64,000 nt of DNA from Yponomeuta sedellus (taxonomy: Eukaryota > Arthropoda > Insecta > Lepidoptera > Yponomeutidae): positions 7,328,785 to 7,392,784 of the forward strand of contig OW203730.1 in the NCBI GenBank assembly GCA_934045075.1. Direction: 5' to 3'. Within the stretch, counting starts at the first letter, position 1, and each line of letters begins with the position of its first letter. Positions 30,405 through 40,354 of the stretch are shown one piece after another. The notes under the pieces are model-generated. The model saw nothing but the letters and a program-made list of their open reading frames with translations, made no database searches and had not been told where the DNA came from. The position numbers and the translations under genes are program-made.

Positions 30405-30500
30405 TATTATTAAGTTGTTTGGAAGAGATTACTTTTGCCGTCGTCTGTACTCTTAGACTAAGAAGTATCTGTGTGGTTTCCGCTTTTATGTAAATTTTTA
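30405..30500 (+). repeat. LINE 3' UTR fragment
   Basis: GTTTGGAAGAGATTACTTTT and ACTAAGAAGTATCTGTGTG resemble 45735-45810. Similar 'GTCTGGAAGA..TTTAG' blocks mark several LINE 3' ends in the window. Confidence 0.5.
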
Positions 30501-30534
30501 TCTATCTACATATTTTTTATTTGTAGGCTAGATC

Positions 30535-30690
30535 ATCCACTTATATAGATTTTAATTACATAGGTGTGTTTGGTATTTTTATTGCCCTTGCCTGGGACCA
30601 TAACACCGGGTGTCCTAGTTTGGGACCAGGCCACAGATTCTGCTAAAGCATTGTGGCACAATGACAATTGCATGGATATGGTAATGTAAT
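30535..30690 (+). mobile_element. SINE-E-related body fragment (variant F)
   Basis: GGCTAGATCATCCACTTATA, CCTGGGACCATAACACCGGG and TCCTAGTTTGGGACCAGG match 25590-25860 in the other orientation. Confidence 0.6.
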
Positions 30691-31051
30691 TTCGTTGCTA
30701 ATTCAAGACATGGCACATACATGGAACAAGTACCTGTCATGGTACTACGAGTATAATACACTAACAGAAACGAGGCCCAAGACCAGTGATTGTATTACGT
30801 GGATCTTACTATGATTATTAATCACGTGCACGATAAGTGTAATTTATCACTGCCAGATGATATTAAACACTAACAATAGGCAAAGTATCACTAAATGATA
30901 ATTTTCTCTTTGTATAAATAAATTGAATTGAATTAGTGTTAATGATATTTTTTCGCCACTCCAACTCGCACTTAGCCGGTTCTTAGAACAAGATAAATAA
31001 TGTTGTTCAATTGCATAACACAAACAAACAAGCGTAGTACTCGGAATAATA

Positions 31052-31356
31052 ATATTTTCAAAAACCTATCAGAGGCTAAAAATTCCACCCATGCCGGGAC
31101 TCGAACCCGCGACCTCTGGCTAACCGTACCAGCGCTCTCCCAACTTAGCTAATGTTGCTGCCTGCATGTAATACAGAGAGTATTGTAAAGAGGTTCGAAA
31201 TTTTATTGATGCCAGTAAGTGGTCCATTAGCTCAGTTGGGAGAGCGCTGGCACGGTTAGCCAGAGATCGCGGGTTCGAGTCCCGGCATGGGTGGAATTTT
31301 TAGCCTCCAATTAGGTTTTTAAAACTAACCTTAACACGGGTTAGTGCATTAAAAAG
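31052..31356. mobile_element. tRNA-like foldback element, most complete copy
   Basis: Left arm (31052-31140) is a reversed tRNA-like unit. A ~75-bp spacer with GTAATACAGAGAG and GTAAAGAGGTTCGAAA follows, then a direct tRNA-like unit (31228-31290: TTAGCTCAGTTGGGAGAGCG, GGGTTCGAGTCCC, ATGGGTGGAA). It ends AACACGGGTTAGTGCATTAA. This copy shows the whole architecture: two inverted tRNA-like arms around a conserved spacer. Confidence 0.85.
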
Positions 31357-31484
31357 AATATAATGATATTTTCCTCAGCAATCACTAGTCCTGCTCTTAT
31401 ATTACGCACTCCATATCTTAGGTGATTAAAACCGTATCTCAAATTACATTCAAGTTGCTATAGCAAACGACAGGATTCCGGCAG

Positions 31485-31680
31485 GATTGGCTGACCTGGT
31501 CCCAAACTAGGCCATAGCAATTTGGTAACGAGGCAAGGACATCTAAACGAGGAAATACACCCAGACTGAGGCCCTTTATACAGATTGTGTACGTTGGCAT
31601 CTAGCGAGAATTGAATCTACCCCTAGTAGGAGTCGAACCCATGACCTCGAGCATGGCGGCCGCGACCCGTCCACCCACCA
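31485..31680 (-). mobile_element. SINE-E copy, diverged
   Basis: Minus-strand body (ACCTGGTCCCAAACTAGG, AACGAGGCAAGGACATCTAA, CCAGACTGAGGCCCTTTATA) and head with reversed B box (GGAGTCGAACCCATGACC). Confidence 0.65.
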
Positions 31681-32179
31681 GCTTCACCCACCAGTGGGTC
31701 CACGGGGAATTTCTTTTTCCCCGTGCACCCACTGCAACCTTATGCATAAGGCAGGAAAAATATATATCGATATAAATACTATTTTAAAAATTCTTTATTA
31801 AGTAATACCAACAAAACAACACATTCCTATGAGAAATTATACAAACAAAACAACACATCCCTATGGGAAATTAATAGAGGTAAAAAGGTGTCCTCGATGA
31901 CGAAAATTTGAGAAACAACCTTAGAGCCATTCCTAACGCAACTTCTCCAAGAAATGACCAACGCTAATTTCTTCATGAATAAGTTGCATTTGTGCTTGAA
32001 GTATCTGATTGTCTCTTAATTTATTAGATAAAATGTATCCCGTGAATCGTTTAATTTAGATTTTGGCGTTAAATGTATTTTAGTCAGAAGTTTAGGTAAT
32101 CAGACGTGAAATCGCCGAGACAGCAAGAATGTCAAAATATTTCAATCGTTTTCAATATTTGCATCTGCCTAACAGCTTA

Positions 32180-32360
32180 CATTCTGTTAGTTTTTAGAAT
32201 ATACCTCGGCTACTGTAGGATAATTATATTCGTATAATAGAAATATCGAAACTAATATGACACTTATATATAGCAGGAAATAGTATTACACTCGTGTGCT
32301 TTCGGCAAAAGCCGAAGCCTACTCTAGAGCCCGAGGTATATTCTAAAAGCTAACAAACTA
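32180..32360. mobile_element. TA-flanked MITE M7, copy 1
   Basis: Inverted ends share GTTAG.TTTTAGAATATACC and the reverse; the element is flanked by TA. A second copy in opposite orientation is at 53486-53678. Mariner-type by its TA target and CA-start. Confidence 0.75.
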
Positions 32361-32364
32361 TATT

Positions 32365-33000
32365 ATATTCCTTTTGTTGCACTAACCCGTGCTAAGAACA
32401 ATTTAAAAAACTTATTTAATTAGACTATATTATACTTCGAAACAAACTCGTAGATTTCAAAGTAAAGAATGCATACTTGTAACAGAGTCATCAGCACTAG
32501 TCGAAACTTTACACGGCGAACGAGCAATTTTGCAATAAAAATATAAAAGTTATTGTCTGTTAGACACTGTGATATAAATTGTAGGTGGTTCCATGGTAAT
32601 TCTATGAAATGAGCCAGAAAGAAGGCAAACAAAAGATCGTTTGCAAATGTCAATTAGAACCTTCCAAGCAACTTTCTACCGAGTCTCATGCCTCAGACAA
32701 TGCGCAGTAGCTTGCGGGTGTTACAAAATGCGTGTACTTTGGTCAGTGTTCAAACGTTTCACTTGCACTGAGAAAAAAAACAAGGCCCAAAAGAATTGCT
32801 AGAGGAATTTGAAATTTGCGCAGTCGACGACTTTTTACCAGTAGAGTTCTTGATTTTAACAGTATGGTAGAAATGCTTATAGCTTTAATTCCGCCGATTT
32901 TCCATTCAATTCATTGCTTATGTCCGATAAACTTCATAGTCAACAGATGCCATTTTTAGTTACTTAAGGTATATAACCGCGGCTTTGAAACACTCGGATT
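32365..33000. other. Mostly unassigned; foldback-end remnant at 32370-32408
   Basis: GTTGCACTAACCCGTGCTAA followed by AACAATTTAAAAAAC is a solo outer end of the tRNA-like foldback family. No supported gene in the rest. Confidence 0.45.
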
Positions 33001-33002
33001 TC

Positions 33003-33230
33003 AGTGTGTATAGGTCCCACTGTAAGGCTCAGGCACTCTTTCAGAAAGAGAGAAAGCATAGCTTCTAAATAGGGTTTTAAAATTGTCCTTAGCACGGGTT
33101 AGTGCATTAAAAATAAAAATAGTATAATCATAGGCTTAATTACCAAGCGTTTCCATCGTAGATTGGTAATTTCAAGCGCTGAGGCACCTCAGACGGCACT
33201 GTGTGTGTAGCTTGTCGTGTATAGTAACGC
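33003..33230 (-). mobile_element. SINE-A copy interrupted by a 67-bp insertion
   Basis: SINE-A tail (GTCCCACTGTAAGGCTCAGG) and body (TAATTACCAAGCG, TTTCAAGCGCTGAGG) are separated by 33062-33128. That segment is a solo outer end of the tRNA-like foldback family (TTAGCACGGGTTAGTGCATT). CATAG flanks the insertion on both sides. Confidence 0.7.
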
Positions 33231-33639
33231 ATCATCTACAAAAAGCTTGTGAACAATATGCAATCTACCTAATTTTAGATTTAGGCAGTGTTAGGTACTT
33301 GATATGAGATCTCTTAGACATTAAGTATATTTTAAACTATATCTTTCGTATATTTAATAACTTAGATTCTTTTTTCTATCAATAGATAGGCATTCGTGAC
33401 TTCTGTAGTATGATATGACCAACTCTTTGACGGAAGAAGTATTAGGTATGCTTTGACGACACACACTGTCATGAAAATGATGAAAAATATATAAAATATG
33501 TAGTAATCTAAATGTATATGGCTCTAAAACGATTTGGTTTTTAGGTCATTTTTTTTCTCCGAGTGTCAGGAGGAATATCGGCTGATCATCCAAGAGCAAA
33601 AATTTTATCCATTTTATCTACGTTACAATAATTTCTCAT

Positions 33640-33722
33640 CATTGTCAGTCTATACTAGTCCACTGCTGGACATAGTCCTACTCTAATGAGCGCCATAACG
33701 CCCTGTCTTTAGTTTGCCGCAT
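33640..33722 (-). mobile_element. RTE-type LINE 3' end fragment
   Basis: Minus strand reads CTGGATGCGGCAAACTAAAG, CAGGGCGTTATGGCGCTCAT and GTCCAGCAGTGGACTAG, the same end as 10520-10600 including ORF sequence. It is the LINE itself, not SINE-D. Confidence 0.65.
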
Positions 33723-34009
33723 CCAGTAACTGATATGAACTGCGATGATTTCAAATTTCCACTTATAATTTTTTGCCTTGAAGTAGTTGTATTAATTTTT
33801 TCTCCTGGGATTCACATACATAGTACAATAGTATGGCTATATCCGAGAACGATTCGCGATACGGTCGTGACGTGACCATTGAAGCCGCACCGATTGAGCT
33901 ATCAATATATCCGAAAGCGCCGAACTACATAATTATTAAACTTTTTGTCGTGACTACACTTTCCCATGTGAGGTTGCCTGCAACCTTATCATCATAATAA
34001 AGTAACTAT

Positions 34010-34420
34010 CATTAATGGAGCAAAGGACTCGGAAGCTAGAGACCCAGGTTCGATTTCCAGTGCGGGCATGTACAAATTACTTTGTTTTCTAAGCTATGTA
34101 CATTTGTGAAATTATAGTAGCAATACCACTGGCTAACTGTGAAGCAAAATCTCAGCGCTTGAAATTGCCAATCCGCGGTGGGCACTCGTGTTAAGCCGCG
34201 TTTTCACGGTCTTAGTACGCTCGGACCGAGTGCGCCACCCAAGTAAACCAATGCTTCTGATTGGCTATTATGGTGTTGTCACGAAAAACTGTCCAATCAG
34301 AAGCATAAGTTTACTCGGATGGCGCACTCCGAGACAGTGAAAACGCACCTTCAATCAAGCCCACACTCTCTCGAGAGAGAAGCCCTGTGCCCTGCAGTGC
34401 GACATTGTAAACTACATACA
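34010..34420 (+). mobile_element. SINE-A copy interrupted by a foldback MITE
   Basis: The head has a B box (GGTTCGATTTCC). The body runs through ATTATAGTAGCAATACCACT and AATCCGCGGTGGGCACTCG. The tail (CACTCTCTCGAGAGAGAAGC, GTGCCCTGCAGTGCGAC) resumes after the insertion at 34195-34350. Confidence 0.75.
34195..34350. mobile_element. 156-bp foldback MITE in SINE-A
   Basis: The two halves are inverted copies (GCGTTTTCAC.GTC, GAGTGCGCCA.CC.AGTAAAC, ATGCTTCTGATTGG and complements), with a short centre. TTAA precedes and TCAA follows, suggesting a TTAA target with one change. Confidence 0.8.
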
Positions 34421-34424
34421 AAAA

Positions 34425-35045
34425 TAATAATAATAATAGCAAACGTAACAATTTATTTTATACTTTTACCTGGTTACAAAACTATCGCTTAACGTAACCG
34501 CATTTAAACCTCCCTAACGAATAAGTAGGGGCTTAAGCTAGCTCTGAGGCCATGAGCGCACGAAATCCTGAAGGGTTTCTAAAGCCTAACTGGCAAATTC
34601 CATACTAACCGTTATTGCATATATATGGCAGAAATCTGTCAGGATTTGGTGAGCGTACCTATTATAGGAGCGGATAATATAGTGTGGTCGTTGCGGACAG
34701 TAGTGGCAACATTCTTAATATGTCTACTGCCAGTCAGATACACCGTAGTTTGAAAGTTGAATACGGTACAATTTTATACAATAGCTACCGAATACAGTAG
34801 TTGTTTTTTTTTTCAAAAAGACCCTTCCAGTAATGGCTTGACATATACTAGAATCTATGAGAACCAATAGTGGCAATCAAAAGCGTTAACGTGCTGCGGA
34901 TCCGCGGTCTTTGTTCCGATTGACGGAGAGGCGGTACTAATAAATCACGCTGTTGTTTTTATACAAGGTTTCTTAACTCATTTTTTTACTTATGTCGATA
35001 CCTAAAAGCATTAATCTAAAAAGATGCCATTATTAATTACTACTA
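34425..35045. other. Unassigned stretch
   Basis: No supported gene or named repeat. Confidence 0.35.
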
Positions 35046-35047
35046 AC

Positions 35048-35343
35048 ATAACCACCTCCGTGCTTTGCAAGGCATGTTAAGCCGTTGGTGCCAGCTGTCA
35101 TGTCATTACATGGCAGTCGTTAAACCATGTCAGAGGCCTTGTGGGCGGACGGATTGATAATTTCTGACAGTAAGGCCCGCCACTGTCTTACAATCCTCCA
35201 CCAACCCGGACTGAGCCCCCGTGGTGGATTATGGCCTAACCTTCCTGCGATGCAGGAAGAGACCCGTGCCCCAACAGTGGGGATATACAAAGGGTTGAAG
35301 GAAAAATGCCACTAGCGGTCGTCACGGGACGCTCACCCATCAC
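35048..35343 (+). mobile_element. 5S-SINE copy with inverted piece
   Basis: A plus-strand body (TCCGTGCTTTGCAAGGCATG through GGGGATATACAAAGGGTTGA) ends at ~35300. It is followed directly by an inverted piece from nearer the family's 5' side (GGAAAAATGCCACTAGCGGT, GGGACGCTCACCCATC). Confidence 0.7.
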
Positions 35344-35396
35344 CACTCAGAACCGAAAATTGTGGTCTGAGCAGAGAAAAGGCTCATTTACCAGGC

Positions 35397-35606
35397 TTCA
35401 TAAAACATAACATAACATTTACATACAGGCACATACATTGCTTCTGGCCCCACACTAGGATACCCTATGCAGTGGTAACCAGAAACAACTACATCACAAA
35501 CATGTAAACATCTAAGACCTAAGGTTTTGTTTTGTCCCAAGCCGGGGTCGAACCCGGGACCTTGCTTGGTAGGCAGTTGCGCTACCGCTGCGCCACAGAG
35601 ATCGTC
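35397..35606 (-). mobile_element. SINE-G, full copy with tRNA-like head
   Basis: Minus strand head: A box TGGCGCAGCGGTAGCG and B box GGGTTCGACCCCGG. Body ends with CTAGTGTGGGGCCAGAAGC and a ATGTTATGTTATG tail. The sequence does not close into a tRNA acceptor stem. Confidence 0.75.
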
Positions 35607-35799
35607 AAAAGTATTCATACAGTGTTTCTATGCTACTACTGTTTGTTTATCGTCATCCTCTTTGTTTGTTGCAGGTAAGTAAGCCAAGCACCTCAGCAGC
35701 ACTTGAACGCGAAGCACCTAAATGTAAGGCATCTATTTCTCATCTCATCATGCGCTCAAAACTTCATCCTCTCGAGAATGATTATAGACTTATTCTAGT

Positions 35800-36052
35800 C
35801 GGTATGATAAGTTTATTTAAGTAACAGTATGTAAGTGTATTATTATTAAGTATAAGTATGTATCAATATTCAAATTTGCACTGGCTACCCGTCTTTCTAA
35901 TTTCCTTCAGCAACTTTCCATCGTAAGGTTGTCTGGAAGAAATTGCTTTTAGCAATAAGGCCGCCAATTGTACTATGTATATTTGCAATTGTTTTGTATT
36001 TGTTGTTTTTCCAGTGTACAATAAAGAATATTCTTATCTTATCTTATGATGT
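35800..36052 (+). repeat. LINE 3' end with TTATC tail
   Basis: Ends GTACAATAAAGAATATTC then TTATCTTATCTTA. It shares AAGGTTGTCTGGA.GAAATT and TTTGCAC.GACTACCC-like blocks with 60850-61005. Sequence before 35800 (35685-35795) could be LINE or exon; I cannot tell. Confidence 0.65.
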
Positions 36053-36313
36053 GAATAATTAACCATATATTTTTGTTGTTTTTGTATCGCATTAATAAGC
36101 TTCGAAGTGGTCCCCTGTATAAAGACTTTGATAACAATGGTCTTGTTTTGCATTTCTTTACTGTTAGCACTTAGTCCCCTTCCAGTCTTACCACTTTAAA
36201 TGGTGAGAGGAGGAAAACGGCGATGCGTTTGCAAAGTAATAGATGTTGATGAAATATCTACGAGTATATTAAATACCTATCTAACCAATCTTCTCCGTCA
36301 CGCCACTTCTCTA

Positions 36314-36624
36314 GAGTACTTAGTGCGAGTTTGACAGATCCAATCGAATAACTTTACTAACGCGTTAATCGAGCATTGAGTAGTGAGTATGAGCATGTAA
36401 GTTAACCGTTCGAACTGGCTAAACGCTGTCACAGTACAACTCGCACTCGCGTTTATTCGTGTTTTGGCTGGTAAACGTGTTCACTTCTCAACGTAAACCA
36501 TTACAACTCGCACTCAGCAATTTTAATTTCCATACTTGTCGCTAGGTGGCGCTTCCTCGATGCCATAGAAATATGAGTTTACGTTAACGCGATCGAGTAG
36601 TTAAAAAACTCGCACTAAGCACTC
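36314..36624. mobile_element. MITE family M4, copy 2
   Basis: Near-identical to 22476-22782 over its whole length, with a GAGTACTTAG change in the left end and a small insertion (GAGCATGTAAG). Flanks are unrelated to copy 1. Confidence 0.85.
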
Positions 36625-36629
36625 AGTCC

Positions 36630-38370
36630 GTCGAGAGCCTTGTACACTTCAGACGCCTTTTTTATGTCTTCGTGCCATCAGTCAACTGGCCTCGGCGACG
36701 GCCAGTCCTCAGCTACCACTATGATGCTACCGTCTTTGCACACCGTTCTTCAGCCCATCTCTGCTTTAGCTTTGTGATTCTTCTACTTCGATATTTTGTT
36801 AAAATACAATGTTGCACACACGGTCGACGAGTGAGATGCACGATGAAATGTTTGAGTACCAATTCATCATTTTGAAGTGTAATTAAATGAAAGTAGATAA
36901 AGGTATGCTAGTCCAGTTTGCAGCTCATAAAACAGGAACTCATTCTACGTAATATTATTATGACATCACAGTAAGACATAATTTGAGACACAAGATTTTC
37001 AACCGGGTTAAGACTGAAAGGAGATGGTAATACGTACTTACAATTTGACTGTAACTTAAACGCAGTCGAGATGATGGGAACTACAAATAAATTTCTGTTT
37101 TCATATTCAGCAATCAATACATATATTTTGGGCCTAAGCCGAAAACTAACACTAGAAGACGATAGTATATTCCACATCAATAAAAACATTTCAAGAAAGT
37201 ATACCAATGTGTACTTACTCTTGTAAAAAAATATAATAATCTTGCAAATTTGCTAACAGTCAAAGATATTATATATAAATCTAAACCATTTAGTTACCCT
37301 CACGATGTTACAGAGTACATTTGTACCGAAGAAAAAGACCTTACGTCACAGTACTAGGCGGTCGTGTAAACACCGTCCACTAATTAGTGCTGGGTGAAAG
37401 TCGGCACACTGACCACAATCGCCTCTCGTATCGATATTTTCGGTAGATCGATTCTACTTTCGTTTTTGACTACTCTTGTTTAAGCCCCGTTCACTAAAGG
37501 TATTGACACACGTCATGCCGAGTTGGATGAATGAATGAACGCGCCAGGCAGGCTCGCAAACAGGGCCACGGCTCAGAAAGCTACATTCATATTTTTTCTA
37601 CGACAATCGATGTTATATTGCGGAGTCTTGCGGCTTATTAATCTGTAGTTAATTGCCTTTGCAACTTACATAGAATTGTCATAGAAAACTATGAATTGTA
37701 GTTCTACGAAATAGGACCGAAGGGACCTATTCTCAAACTTCTCCACTGGGTGATGATACTTGCAATTTATCCGATCCTGTCAGCGTAGTTCAATAGCACG
37801 CGTCGCACGTTTTGTGACGTTAAAATGTCAGAATTTGACAATGATTGTTTTATGAATGAATGTTCTGGAAAGTCACGTCTTTTGACATTTAAAATGCATG
37901 ACTTGCGTCGTCGTACTACCCATGTTGATGTAAAAAATACAAGCAATTGTCATAGAACTTCGAAGTGAAAATCCTTTGATGAATAGGGGGACAGTACATG
38001 CTGCCGTGATTTACGCGGACGTTATTAAAATCGACATACATTGATAGGCCCTGAATGTAGAGGCGATGTGGAAGATTTGTGGGAGCAATCAAAAGGATTT
38101 TTTCATCGCATCGTTGGTAATTTTTTATGTGTGAATTGCGGATTCTGTTTCCATGATTACGACGTTAGTACACTGGTAAATAAACAGATTTTTATTATAT
38201 GAAGTGCAAAAAATAGCGGTTTTGTGTGACATACGTATCCCGGTATCCACTAGAAATCGGATTGTGATCAAACTGTCAAAAAATTTTTTTCCGAACTTTA
38301 CGAACTTTTTTCACTTATTTTGTGCTTATTCTAAATAAATTGCCTTGTAGGTAATAGGTATAGTTGTCAG
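36630..38370. other. Unassigned stretch
   Basis: About 1.7 kb with no supported gene. A TATCGATA word at ~37429 matches the core-promoter motif DRE but stands alone. Confidence 0.35.
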
Positions 38371-38374
38371 AGTC

Positions 38375-38440
38375 ATGGCTAGTGGCAACCCTGATCTCTG
38401 CCTACAACTCTGTGATACAGACGTGAGTTAAAGTATGTGT
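38375..38440 (+). repeat. Dispersed repeat J
   Basis: GTCATGGCTAGTGGCAACC and GATCTCTGCCTAC then CAGACGTGAG follow the repeat-J pattern. Confidence 0.5.
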
Positions 38441-38464
38441 GTATGATTTTTCTATTCGATATAT

Positions 38465-38600
38465 TCATTACACTTTATTGCACACGAAACATTAAATAGG
38501 ACATTACATAAGAAATTACATGTACAAAGGCGAGCTTATCTCTGTAAGAGATTTCTTCTTTCTTCCAGCAAACCTTGGAGAGTCGGAGCAGCAGTAAAAA
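38465..38600 (-). repeat. LINE 3' end fragment, shared with 47345-47465
   Basis: Shared blocks CTTTAT.GCACACGAAACATT, GACATTACAT, ACATGTACAAA.GCGAGC and TTCTTCCAGCAAACCTT. Minus-strand sense with the tail on the left. Confidence 0.65.
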
Positions 38601-38604
38601 ACGG

Positions 38605-39255
38605 GGACGTAATATAACGCCGCATAGTATTAAAAAAAATGTCTATCAGGCGGCCCGAGACTTTTAGTGAATAATGCCATAAATCGCTATTTATTGAAAT
38701 TAAACGTGGTTACACTGCCATAAAGACAAACATTTGTCTATTTACGAACGAACAGAATCTCTAAAAAAAGAATAACTTTTAAACTTTTTAATAATAAAAG
38801 AATAAACTTTTAAGTTTTATCTCGCATAACTGACACTTGCGGCATGTGTCGTCACCTTAAAACATTCTGTTCCGGTCTTAATTTGCATACCGACTCTTGA
38901 CCGCGCATTCTTGATACCATCGCCGGGATTGTTTGTATCGCAAACAAGGTAAAAGGTCTTGATCATTGGCCGCGCGACCGTAAGTGGATGGGTGCTGTCA
39001 AATTAAGATGGACACTAGATACGGGCTATTAAGCTTGTCAAGTTGTAGATTTAATGTCCGGGAGAACAGAGTATTTTGATTCCATACTCGTACGTAAATG
39101 TTACATAATCGCTGATTTTTTGAAGTGAAGGCATCCTTTTATGGACACTGTAGTATCTATACGTTTGCAGCTCATTTAGTATGGTCCACATTCGCGCGGC
39201 GAACAGACGTGTGTGACTATGGTACAAGCATAAAAACAATGATTTGTTGGTCTAA
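38605..39255. other. Unassigned stretch
   Basis: No supported gene or named repeat. Confidence 0.35.
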
Positions 39256-39257
39256 TG

Positions 39258-39617
39258 GGATGCGATCGTGGCCTAGTGGAACCGAGTGATTGGAATCAAT
39301 CATTTGGGTTAAGCAATATCAGGCGCGGTCAGGTACTGGATGGGTGACCATCCCGTGGCTACCGCTAGGGGCATTTTTTCCGAAAGCTTCCGCGCTTTGT
39401 AAGCCACGCTAAGTCGTTGGAGCCGGCTGTCATGTATTGGCAGTCGTTAAGCTGTATCAACGGCGTTATGGTCGGCTTTATAAGTTCTGACAGTAAGCCC
39501 GCTGTCTAGAATCCTCCACCAACCCGGACTTGACCCACGTGGAGGAGAATGGCCTAACCTTCTAGCAGTGTGGGAAGAGACCCATGTCCCAGCAGTAGGG
39601 ACATACAAAGGGTTGTT
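39258..39617 (+). mobile_element. 5S-SINE, full-length reference copy
   Basis: The head (39265-39362) follows 5S rRNA: GTTAAGCAATATCAGGCGCG, GTCAGGTACTGGATGGGTGA, CCATCCCGTGG. These correspond to the A box, intermediate element and C box of the 5S internal promoter. The body runs through GCCGGCTGTCATG, TTCTGACAGTAAG, CCACCAACCCGGACTTGA and AGCAGTAGGGACATACAAAG to GGGTTGTTG. Confidence 0.85.
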
Positions 39618-39619
39618 GT

Positions 39620-40180
39620 AATATTTCTTTATTCAGTTTTCTTCTTTTTGTAATAAAAATAGCATAAACCAAGTGTCCGCCATTCTTGTTTGTCTATGAC
39701 ATACTAACGCCCTCCAAGCATTGTGGAGGACGAGGATTGTTTGTCCATAATCTTCCAAATATTTGTAGAAGCCTGCGACTTGCGGGAAACGGCAAACGGA
39801 CGCGGCATAACGCTCTATGCCATAGTTACTTGGGATCGTATTTGCGTGTAGCAATCTGCGACAGGATGTCCGCAAAACTAGTTTTTTTAAAGTGACGGTA
39901 CCTATAGGTTATTTGTATGCTTTTGATGAAGGTCAAAGTACGAAAAGACTACGCAGTTAGAATCATCTCCACGTTTGGCCCAGTGTTGATGGTGTATGTA
40001 CAGACGACAATCTTTGTGTAGATTTTGGTAGCAAACTCGCCCTTAACGCAACCGAGTAGAGTGCACGTGTTCAATGTGCAATCGACTGTACGCTGATGTT
40101 CCTCATTTCTAATGTTCCGGAGGCGATCCGCTAAGTGTGCCAGTCAGTCGACAGGTTCTATAACTGGGTTTACGACAGGC
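39620..40180. other. Unassigned stretch
   Basis: No supported gene or named repeat. Confidence 0.35.
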
Positions 40181-40194
40181 GGCTCGTCGGCTTG

Positions 40195-40351
40195 CTCCCA
40201 TATGCACATGGCTGGGCCACTCCCATCCGGCGCAGGAGTCTTGTCTCGGACCTAGTGGCCCAGCCCATATATTGCGCACACCAAATCTTGAGCGATTCTA
40301 ATCGTGTAACTGTCAGACTACATATGTCAGGATTCCAAATTTGGTGTGCAT
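40195..40351. repeat. Two consecutive hairpins
   Basis: GGCTGGGCCACT (40210-40221) pairs exactly with AGTGGCCCAGCC (40254-40265), with ATATG/CATAT outside. Next, GCACACCAAAT pairs with ATTTGGTGTGC at ~40278-40349. Either could fold as RNA or DNA. Confidence 0.65.
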
Positions 40352-40354
40352 AGG

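Noticed and set aside
25920..31300. tRNA genes at the tRNA-like units
   Set aside because: Anticodon arms vary between copies, and all carry the family's 3' extension and spacer; they are SINE or foldback arms.
35530..35606. tRNA gene on the minus strand
   Set aside because: Good A and B boxes, but the ends do not pair as an acceptor stem and the SINE-G body follows.
35630..35824. 64-codon plus-strand frame after a good TTGTTTGTTGCAG acceptor
   Set aside because: The frame's end overlaps a LINE 3' end shared with 60806 onward, so it is probably LINE; no donor that I trust.
37420..37450. DRE-type promoter word TATCGATA
   Set aside because: A single 8-base match without a transcript start, GC change or coding exon nearby.
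39265..39362. Functional 5S rRNA gene
   Set aside because: Only the internal promoter part is similar, the ends do not match 5S, and the SINE body continues without a terminator.
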